Of a stretch of 64,000 nucleotides of DNA, positions 44,436-50,881 are shown piece after piece. The number at the start of each line of letters is the position of its first letter. Positions within the stretch are counted from its first letter, which is position 1. A program made the position numbers and the translations under genes. The notes under the pieces are model-generated. The model searched no databases. It worked only from the letters and a program-made list of their open reading frames with translations, and was not told the origin of the DNA. Origin of the DNA: CAYOZN01 sp964408455 (GTDB taxonomy: Bacteria; Planctomycetota; Phycisphaerae; UBA1845; UTPLA1); NCBI GenBank assembly GCA_964408455.1, contig CAYOZN010000009.1, forward strand, positions 1 to 64,000, written 5' to 3'.

Positions 44436-45982
44436 CAGCGGTCGGTGGGCTGGGTGCTCGGCATCGACGTGACAGGTCCCCGGTTCTCGGTGCCGCCGCT
44501 GCCGATGCCGGTCTTCGCATCGTACGATTTTTCATCCGCGCGCCTCGCTGCCGTATCCGCATAGCCCATTCCATCCAGCGCATTCTGCTCCGCAGCCGTG
44601 TTCGTGACGACCTGTGGGGCCGCACCGGACAACCTGTCCTTCACTTCATCGAGCGCCGCCTGAATCGCTGCCGCCATTGTACGGCACCGGCCCTGACCCT
44701 CGGCACTCGATGCCAGATTGCGCAGTTCGCGCGAGTCGCCCGCAACGTGATACAGTTCATCGGGACCCGTCTTTTCGATGTACTTGTAGCCATCCTGCCG
44801 AAGGCTTTTCATCTGTGGACCCGGTGGCCCCCAGAGATTGGTCTGTGCCAGAACATCCCGATCTTGTTCCGAATTCGCTTCGAAGAGCTGGTCGAGCAGC
44901 CTGCCGCGAAAGCGTGGTTCTGCAGAAACGCCGGCCAGGGCACACAACGTCGGCGCCACGTCCATATGCCGCACGACCGACGCGGTTCGGCCCTTCCTGA
45001 TTTCGGCGGGATTGCGGAAAATCAGCGGGATGCGCAGCAGTTCATCGTAGTGGGAATGGCCATGCTCGAAGCCGCCGTGATCCCGGAATTCTTCGCCGTG
45101 ATCGGAAGTCAAAACGACGATTGTCGAATCGCGCAGCCCCATTTCGTCGAGCGATCGGATCAGTCGGCCCACTTCCTGATCCGTATAGGCGATCTCGGCG
45201 TTGTAAAGCGCCTCGAGCCGCTTCAGCGGAATCGACGAAAGACTGATCGTCCCCGCGCGGAAATTCTGCATGTCGCCAATGGAACCGAACAGAGAAGGAT
45301 CGGGCTCATGGTCCTCGACCAGCGCGAATTTGCGCCGAAACTCGGCCGGAGGATCGTACGTCAGATGGGGATCGAAATAATGCGCCAGCATGAAGAATGG
45401 CCGGCCCGATTCCTTTCGGTCGCTGATCCACGAAAGGGCGAGGTCCGTCACTTCGCCGGCCGAGCGCGCGAGCTTCTGACTCATCTCCGGCTGTTTGTAA
45501 TCGTACATTTCAAAGCCGCGACTCAGGCCGTACTTCTCGTGGAGAAACGGCACATTGATGATGGCTCCCGTCTCGTACCCCTGATTGAACAGACACTCGC
45601 TCAAAAGCGGCGTGGATGGGCGAATTGCGGTGACGTTTGGAATGCGCCCGAATGCCCCGTGTTCTTCGGGTAGCCAGGAAGACAATAGTGACGCCGTCGC
45701 CGGCAGCGTCCACGGTGCATGCGAAAACGCCTGTTCAAACAGGAATCCCTCGCCCGCGAGTTTGTCGATATTCGGCGACAGGCCAAGGGCGTTTCCATAG
45801 CACCCCAGTTTGTCCGCGCGCAGCGTATCAATGACAATCAAGAGCACGTTCTTGGCCGTGGCAGGCGCAGGGGCCCGCCCCGCATTTGGATTGCAGGCGC
45901 TGGTTACCAGCGACGCGAGCGTAAGCAGGCACAGCGACGCACACATCGTCCGGCACACAATGATTCGACTGAATATACGCAT
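44435..45982 (-). CDS. Sulfatase-like hydrolase lipoprotein
   Basis: ATG 45982 (GGAGCAGGA directly upstream) gives 515 residues. The signal peptide MRIFSRIIVCRTMCASLCLL continues TLASLVTSAC, with C30 as probable lipidation site. Motifs: NVLLIVIDTLRADKLGCYGN (metal Asp52 and Asp57), the nucleophile segment HAPWTLPATASLLSS with Thr92 in place of the sulfatase Cys/Ser, HYFDPHLTYDPPAEF and VLTSDHGEEFRDHGGFEHGH (metal Asp/His). The family includes many planctomycete exported hydrolases annotated as sulfatases. The Thr nucleophile resembles that of LtaS-type and phosphoethanolamine transferases. It is first of a two-gene operon: its TGA overlaps the ATG of the next sulfatase-like gene. Confidence 0.85.
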   Translation of the reverse strand: MRIFSRIIVCRTMCASLCLLTLASLVTSACNPNAGRAPAPATAKNVLLIVIDTLRADKLGCYGNALGLSPNIDKLAGEGFLFEQAFSHAPWTLPATASLLSSWLPEEHGAFGRIPNVTAIRPSTPLLSECLFNQGYETGAIINVPFLHEKYGLSRGFEMYDYKQPEMSQKLARSAGEVTDLALSWISDRKESGRPFFMLAHYFDPHLTYDPPAEFRRKFALVEDHEPDPSLFGSIGDMQNFRAGTISLSSIPLKRLEALYNAEIAYTDQEVGRLIRSLDEMGLRDSTIVVLTSDHGEEFRDHGGFEHGHSHYDELLRIPLIFRNPAEIRKGRTASVVRHMDVAPTLCALAGVSAEPRFRGRLLDQLFEANSEQDRDVLAQTNLWGPPGPQMKSLRQDGYKYIEKTGPDELYHVAGDSRELRNLASSAEGQGRCRTMAAAIQAALDEVKDRLSGAAPQVVTNTAAEQNALDGMGYADTAARRADEKSYDAKTGIGSGGTENRGPVTSMPSTQPTDR

Positions 45983-46369
45983 TCCTGCTCCAGGCATCGC
46001 GTCAGCGAGAGGGAAGCCAAAGCAACCGCGGCCTTACTATTGTATAAACGGCCACGACGGGGTGCTGATCGGGAATTGATGCCACGTCATTCCCGCGCGA
46101 CAGTTGCGCGATTTTCTCGGACCGCTGATTGTACCCCGGATTCCGCCTTTAGCCCACCATATCGCCAGCCATGTGGACTCGCGAGATTTCCCACTGACTG
46201 ATCCCCCAATGCCGGCCACGTCACTGCAAAGAGACTGTTTAGTATCAGTGAGCAGTGTGTGCAAAAAAGGCGCTTCACAATCGCCCGCCAGACGATTAGC
46301 ATTCCTCCCCGGTGCTGAGAAGAGACAACGAGAAGGGAACTGTCCATCTTTCCGAAGGAGCCTGCAACC
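45983..46369. other. Divergent intergenic region upstream of the C2H2 protein
   Basis: 387 bp between the sulfatase-like operon and the C2H2/AT-hook gene. No gene or convincing promoter is identified; the last 20 bp contain the AAGGAG ribosome-binding site for ATG 46370. Confidence 0.5.
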
Positions 46370-46744
46370 ATGCCCAAGGGCGGTAACAAGTGCCCGAAAT
46401 GTGATCGAACTTTCAGCCTGCCAATGCATCTCGCCCGCCACATGACGGCCATGCATGGCGCGCCGTCGAAGAGCAAAGCTAAGAAGGCTGGTGCACGTCG
46501 CGGCCGACCGCCGGGACGACGCCCCGGCCGCCCCGCCGGCAGCGGCAGAGGCCCCGGCCGCCCCGCTGGTAGCGGCAGAGGCCCCGGTCGACCTCGCGGG
46601 ACGGGGCGAATGGGCCGACCGACTGCCGTCGTATCGCGGCTCGGCCTGCGTGAACTCGGCATCGACGATCTCAAGCAGGTGATTGAAGCCGCAAAGGACG
46701 AAGCTCGGCGGCGTCTCACCGAACTGGAAAACGTCTTTGCCTGA
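46370..46744 (+). CDS. C2H2 zinc-finger and AT-hook protein (chromatin-like)
   Basis: 124 residues with GGAG 9 nt before the ATG. Residues 8-29 form one classical C2H2 finger: C8-X2-C11-X12-H24-X4-H29, with F15 and L21 at the canonical core positions. Residues about 42-82 are Arg/Gly/Pro-rich and contain at least six GRP cores (RGRPPGRRPGRPAGSGRG and following), i.e. tandem AT-hooks. The C-terminus (about 90-124) is an amphipathic helix (DDLKQVIEAAKDEARRRLTE). It likely binds DNA, perhaps as a nucleoid or regulatory protein; targets are unknown. The gene is monocistronic, with its own terminator 57 bp downstream. Confidence 0.8.
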   Translation: MPKGGNKCPKCDRTFSLPMHLARHMTAMHGAPSKSKAKKAGARRGRPPGRRPGRPAGSGRGPGRPAGSGRGPGRPRGTGRMGRPTAVVSRLGLRELGIDDLKQVIEAAKDEARRRLTELENVFA

Positions 46745-46800
46745 TTCACCGTGTCCGGCATGACAGGCGATTCGCCTGTGCCTCAGTTGCTTGATCATAA

Positions 46801-46826
46801 GGCGGGCCATTGGCCCGCCTTTTTTT
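46801..46826 (+). terminator. Intrinsic terminator of the C2H2/AT-hook gene
   Basis: GGCGGGCC-ATT-GGCCCGCC (8-bp perfect stem) followed by TTTTTTT. A second small hairpin (ACAGGCGA/TCGCCTGT type) lies just upstream at about 46763-46779. Confidence 0.92.
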
Positions 46827-46896
46827 GTCGGGCTGCGCGCAGCGTTTCCAGCCGCGACAATTCCAATACCGCGCGGCCGCCACCGCGCGAGTCTAT

Positions 46897-48090
46897 TCAT
46901 GCTTTGCCGCGCAGCACCGGGCGATACAGCGTGTCGCGCTCCACCGGCACGCGCCCGGCCTCACAAATCAAACTGCGAATCTGGCCGACCGTCAGCTCCT
47001 GGTGACGATTGCCCGGCCCCCCTTCCCGTTTGGTAATGTCGTAGTTCACGACGGTTCCATCCAGATCATCGACGCCCCAGTTCAACGACACCTGTGCCAA
47101 CTTTGCCGACTGCATGATCCAGAATGCCTTGATGTGCGCGAAGTTGTCGAGCATCAGCCGGCTGATTGCCAGCGTCTTCAGATCGTCCAGCCCCGTCGGC
47201 CCCGACAGGTGAGCCAATTCGCTTCCGTCTGGTATGAACGACAGCGGAATAAAGCAGTTGAAGCGCGCGGCGCGGCCGGCAATCGATGCGTCCTGGTGCT
47301 CCCGCAGCTTGATCATGTGCCGGATACGCTCGGCCGGCGTCTCCACGTGCCCGTACAACATCGTCGCGTTCGAAGGAATGCCAAGTTCGTGCGCCTCGCG
47401 GTGTACGTCAAACCAGCCTTGCTCACCCACTTTGTTGCGATAGGCCTCGTCGTGCACCCGATCGTCGAAGATCTCCGCCCCGCCGCCGGGCAGACTGCCC
47501 AGGCCGGCCTCGCGCAGCTGCTCCAGCACCTCGCGAATCGACAGCCGCGGCCGGGAGATTCGCGTGAAGTGGATGATCTCGATGGCCGTGAATGCCTTGA
47601 TATGCAGGCCCGGGCATGCCGCGCGGATGGCACGACACATGTCGAGGTAGTACTCGAACGGCAGCCGTGGGTGCAGCCCGCCCACGATGTGCACCTCGGT
47701 CGCCCCGCTGTCCTGCGCCTGCCGCGCCAACAATGCGACATCTTCGACCGAGAGTTCGTATGCATCCGGCCCCGTCTGTCCCGCCAGCGGCAGTGAAAGA
47801 CCTGATGACGGCATCTCGACCGCCGTCGTTGTCGCACCATAAGGTCGATAGAACGAGCAGAACTTGCACCGAAGCACGCAGTAGTTCGTGTAGTTGATGT
47901 GGCGGTTGATGTTGTAGTAGGTCGCGTCTCCGTGCAGGCGATCGCGCACGATGCAGGCGAGGCGGCCGATCTCGTGGACGTCGCGGGATTCGTACAGCCG
48001 AACGCCGTCGTCGAACGACAGCCGCCCGCCGATTTCAACGCGATCGGCGATTTCCGCCAGGTCCCCTCGCGCTTTCATCATGGTCGACAT
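46897..48090 (-). CDS. mqnE: Aminofutalosine synthase (radical SAM)
   Basis: From ATG 48090 (alternatives 48081 and 48078) the product has 397 residues. The radical SAM motif is C71-X3-C75-X2-C78 within INYTNYCVLRCKFCSFYRP. Further features are EVHIVGGLHPRLPFEYYLD, GLGSLPGGGAEIFDDRV, TMLYGHVET and, at the C-terminus, NWGVDDLDGTVVNYDITKREGG, the MqnE-type ending. MqnE joins the MqnA product to adenosine via SAM chemistry to give aminofutalosine, the second step of futalosine menaquinone synthesis, in the cytoplasm. A Ser/Leu-rich stretch (about 93-108) is an extra loop. It is separate from mqnA-mqnC, 12 kb away. Confidence 0.88.
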   Translation of the reverse strand: MSTMMKARGDLAEIADRVEIGGRLSFDDGVRLYESRDVHEIGRLACIVRDRLHGDATYYNINRHINYTNYCVLRCKFCSFYRPYGATTTAVEMPSSGLSLPLAGQTGPDAYELSVEDVALLARQAQDSGATEVHIVGGLHPRLPFEYYLDMCRAIRAACPGLHIKAFTAIEIIHFTRISRPRLSIREVLEQLREAGLGSLPGGGAEIFDDRVHDEAYRNKVGEQGWFDVHREAHELGIPSNATMLYGHVETPAERIRHMIKLREHQDASIAGRAARFNCFIPLSFIPDGSELAHLSGPTGLDDLKTLAISRLMLDNFAHIKAFWIMQSAKLAQVSLNWGVDDLDGTVVNYDITKREGGPGNRHQELTVGQIRSLICEAGRVPVERDTLYRPVLRGKA

Positions 48091-48188
48091 GGCGATCAAT
48101 TCTAGCGAATGCGGGAAAAGTGGTGCCCTTCCGACGCAGTGAAACCGATGAAAGCACCTTGCGGGCAGGTAGTTGGAAGGTGTTGGAA

Positions 48189-48262
48189 CGACCCCGAGAC
48201 GATTTGAACGTCCGACCTCGGCCTTCGCAGGGCCGCGCTCTGTCCAGCTGAGCTACGGGGTC
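48189..48262 (-). tRNA. tRNA-Arg (anticodon GCG)
   Basis: The reverse complement folds as a class I tRNA. The acceptor stem is GACCCCG/CGGGGTC with discriminator G, and the D-arm contains AGCTCAGCTGGACAGAGC. The anticodon stem is CGGCC/GGCCG with loop CTGCGAA (anticodon GCG, reading CGC). The T-arm carries GTTCAAATC. No CCA is encoded. Confidence 0.93.
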
Positions 48263-48374
48263 CACGTCGTCCATGCCCGCCGGGCCTGCATCGCCGGAAA
48301 ACCGATAATCGGCTCTGACGTGGGTCCGGAAACCCGAATTCACGCCACCCATGGCAGGAAGGGACGAATCAGAC

Positions 48375-48402
48375 AGCTTAGGCGCTTCCGGTTGCGTGTC
48401 AA
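48375..48402 (-). promoter_or_regulatory. Possible promoter of tRNA-Arg
   Basis: On the minus strand TTGACA (48402-48397) is a perfect -35 word, followed after 16 bp by TAAGCT (48380-48375), a partial -10. The leader to the tRNA would be about 105 nt. Confidence 0.35.
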
Positions 48403-48528
48403 CCTGTTACCTGGCCGAAACCACCAGCCAAACCTCCCGGCTGGCCGTCTTCATTCTCGGACCCAATGGTTCGTCAAAAGCGGTCCCAACGACTGTAGGG
48501 TTTGCGCAAATCTGACGATAAGTAGATC

Positions 48529-48551
48529 AGCCCCAAAAGCGGGGCTATAAT
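48529..48551 (+). promoter_or_regulatory. Perfect -10 box with overlapping inverted repeat, plus strand
   Basis: TATAAT (48546-48551) is a perfect -10 element in a GC-rich genome. It is overlapped by AGCCCC-AAAAGC-GGGGCT (48529-48546), a 6-bp inverted repeat that could be an operator. A further perfect palindrome TTTGCGCAAA lies at 48501-48510. No good -35 is present, so activator dependence is possible. Confidence 0.5.
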
Positions 48552-48556
48552 GCATC

Positions 48557-48630
48557 GGAGGTGCAGGTTCCGGCCGGAACCTCCGGCCGATATAGTCTGC
48601 AAGCGCCCGCAAAAAGGCGGGATTTTTATT
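48557..48630 (+). ncRNA. Candidate small RNA with self-complementary hairpin and intrinsic terminator
   Basis: Transcription from the TATAAT at 48546 would yield about 70 nt. The RNA starts with a GC-rich element containing the perfect palindrome GGTTCCGGCCGGAACC (48565-48580), itself flanked by GGAGG/CCTCC-type complementary words. It ends in CCCGC-AAAAAG-GCGGG followed by ATTTTTATT (48606-48630). No open frame with family resemblance occupies the region and both flanking genes are on the minus strand. I recognise no known RNA family. Confidence 0.5.
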
Positions 48631-48647
48631 GGCTTCTTTCCCCTCCG

Positions 48648-48693
48648 GAAAGCACCGGGATTGCCCTTGAGGCACTCGGTGCTTTCTTTTTTT
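48648..48693 (+). terminator. Second intrinsic terminator-like hairpin downstream of the candidate sRNA
   Basis: GAAAGCACCG / CGGTGCTTTC is a 10-bp perfect stem with a 19-nt loop, followed by seven T. No plus-strand gene precedes it other than the candidate sRNA, so it either terminates read-through or ends a second small RNA. Confidence 0.7.
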
Positions 48694-48712
48694 GCACCCT
48701 GTCAAGGCCAAA

Positions 48713-48736
48713 CCTGTTAAGACGGGCACTTTTTTT
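48713..48736 (+). terminator. Third intrinsic terminator-like hairpin
   Basis: CCTGT-TAAG-ACGGG (5 bp including one G-T pair) is followed by CAC and seven T. It is weaker than the two before it and 55 bp from the end of the minus-strand TPR gene. The whole 48263-48790 interval has no protein gene. Confidence 0.5.
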
Positions 48737-48790
48737 CGAGTGTAACGGCTGGATGGACTGCGCTGGCCGGAACCCCGTTCCGGGTGGATT

Positions 48791-50599
48791 TCACGGCTGG
48801 CCTTCTGACCGCACGCTGGGCAGCTCCTGTCGGCCGAGCAGCAGATCCGGGAACCTCGCCACGATGTCCCCCGGCGGCGCCTGAGCGGCCGCCCGCTCCA
48901 GGTTCAGGATCCCATCCTCCACCAGCCCCGAATAGATCTCGAGGTACCCCAGGAGGAACCGGAGCTTATAAAAATCCCCATCCGCCAGCCGCTTTTCCAA
49001 GTCTGACCGGCGTAGATCGAAGATATCCGACTGCCCCACCATCGCCGGCAGATCCAGCCGAAATGCCGCAATCTGCGGGAACTGCTGGATACCCTGCCGG
49101 ATGGACTCGAACGCGGAAAGGTAGTCACCGGTCGCGATGTACGCATGACCGCGGCCGAGAAGCGGAAGCGGATTTCGCGAGTCAATCGACGTCGCCAGCC
49201 CATAGAGCTGGGCCGCTACGTAAAACTTGCCTTCCTTGAGCGCCAGTTCCGCCTTGCTCATCAACTGATTGAACTGGTTTTCATAGCGGCCCGCGAACGT
49301 ATCCAGCGGTTCCTCCAGCGTGCTGTTCGCCCACTTGGCCGCCACGGCCGTCTGTGATGGCGCACCGTCCGGCGTACCCTCGGTCGACTCCGGCGGCTGT
49401 GCCACATCCGGCCGGGCTGCATCTAGCTCACCCGGCGCAGCCGAGCCATCGGCCGCAAAGCCCACCGGCTTGGTGCCGGCATCCTGCATCAGCAGGAACG
49501 CCTGCACAAGCGACTCATACACATCCCGCTCAGTGCCGGCAGCCCCGGATCCTTCCGCCGAAATCGCCCCTGCCGCATGCTCCCGCGGCATCAGGTATGT
49601 CACGCCCAGCTCATTAGCGTCGGAAAACGGCTCCCGCGAAAGCCGCGCCGCCTGAAGCTGCTCGTTCGCCATCGTCTGCCGATCCTCCGGCGGCACCAGG
49701 CTGGGCGCATCCTCAAAAGGAGCAACCGGCATGTCCGACGCCGGTCGCAGTGGATCGGGATCAATCGGCGCATCGGGAACGAACGGCGTCGGCCGGTCCG
49801 GCAGCATGGCCGTCGGCCCATTCAGCGACGCCGTCGGCGGCGCGCCAAATATCGACGACGTCGCCGCCGCGTCATAGACACCCGGCAAAAGCTGCGGCGC
49901 CAGGCTCGGCAGCACACCCGTCTGAAGCGTGCTCGCCTCGGTCTGCCGCAGCCCCAGATCCGACGGTATGCTCATCGGTTCCAGCACCTGATCGAGCTGC
50001 TGCGGGTCAATCCGAAGCAGCTGGTCCACCTCCGTGCGATCGAAAGTGTTCACCATGTTCGGCGGGATGTGCGGCGAAATGACCGTCGATGTACCGGGAA
50101 CATTGAGCCCGCGTGCGATCACACCCGCATCCGCCACCGTCGTTCGCGGATCGTAGAAATACGTCGGCGGCGGCGACTGATAGCTGCGAATGTCGTTCAC
50201 GCCCACGCTGCGGGCCTGAAATCCCGACAGCGCACTCGACGGCAAAAAGTCCCGAAACTGGTTCGCTCCCGGAACGGTCGAACCGTGAAACCCCGCCAGG
50301 CCCGTCACGTTCCCCGTTACAATCGCGTTCGCCCGGAAGCCCCCGTCAAACGCCCACGGCACCGGCAGATTCACCCCCGGACCGCCAACCTGATAGTTGC
50401 GGTCCAGCCGCCGGCCATCCAGACCGGACACGCGATTATCGACCTGGTAGTTAATCTGCCCGTGTGCCGCCGACGGCGCCGCCAGCGCCGCGGCAACGCC
50501 GAGCGCAACCGCGCAACCCCCGGCCACGCTGCGCAGCCCTGCGCGCACATCGCCCGCCCTTCGCGTGACGTTCCAAATTGCCTTCATCACGGTTTTCAT
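48791..50599 (-). CDS. Exported TPR-containing protein of unknown function
   Basis: ATG 50599 gives 602 residues (ATG 50587 also possible). The N-terminus includes a basic region and hydrophobic signal (VAGGCAVALGVAAALAAPSAAHGQ). Residues about 50-430 are low in recognisable domains and rich in Pro, Ala, Asp and Asn. The last third has TPR-like helices: FNQLMSKAELALKEGKFYVA, QLYGLATSIDSRNPLPLLGR and AYIATGDYLSAFESIRQGI. TPRs suggest protein-protein interaction in the periplasm. The gene is divergent from the spermidine-synthase-like gene (282 bp between starts). No specific family is recognised. Confidence 0.7.
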   Translation of the reverse strand: MKTVMKAIWNVTRRAGDVRAGLRSVAGGCAVALGVAAALAAPSAAHGQINYQVDNRVSGLDGRRLDRNYQVGGPGVNLPVPWAFDGGFRANAIVTGNVTGLAGFHGSTVPGANQFRDFLPSSALSGFQARSVGVNDIRSYQSPPPTYFYDPRTTVADAGVIARGLNVPGTSTVISPHIPPNMVNTFDRTEVDQLLRIDPQQLDQVLEPMSIPSDLGLRQTEASTLQTGVLPSLAPQLLPGVYDAAATSSIFGAPPTASLNGPTAMLPDRPTPFVPDAPIDPDPLRPASDMPVAPFEDAPSLVPPEDRQTMANEQLQAARLSREPFSDANELGVTYLMPREHAAGAISAEGSGAAGTERDVYESLVQAFLLMQDAGTKPVGFAADGSAAPGELDAARPDVAQPPESTEGTPDGAPSQTAVAAKWANSTLEEPLDTFAGRYENQFNQLMSKAELALKEGKFYVAAQLYGLATSIDSRNPLPLLGRGHAYIATGDYLSAFESIRQGIQQFPQIAAFRLDLPAMVGQSDIFDLRRSDLEKRLADGDFYKLRFLLGYLEIYSGLVEDGILNLERAAAQAPPGDIVARFPDLLLGRQELPSVRSEGQP

Positions 50600-50881
50600 A
50601 GCGCGCCCCGCACCTGGATTATATCGGGATTTCGCGCGCCTGGCCGGATTCCCAATTCCATTCAACCCCACATGCCCTACCACAGCTCGCCCCCGCCCAC
50701 TCGCCGCGCCTCAGCCGTTCGTCAATCCCGCCATTTCGTATACAATTCACCGTTGACCGACATCCCCGTGCCCCTTTGCCCACCCGGCAGGCACGCAACG
50801 TTGTCCCATTGAAGCGGGTCCGATCCGCACCCGGCCCCGGCGCCCACGCCGGCATACGGCTCCAACGGCAGGCATTCTGAC

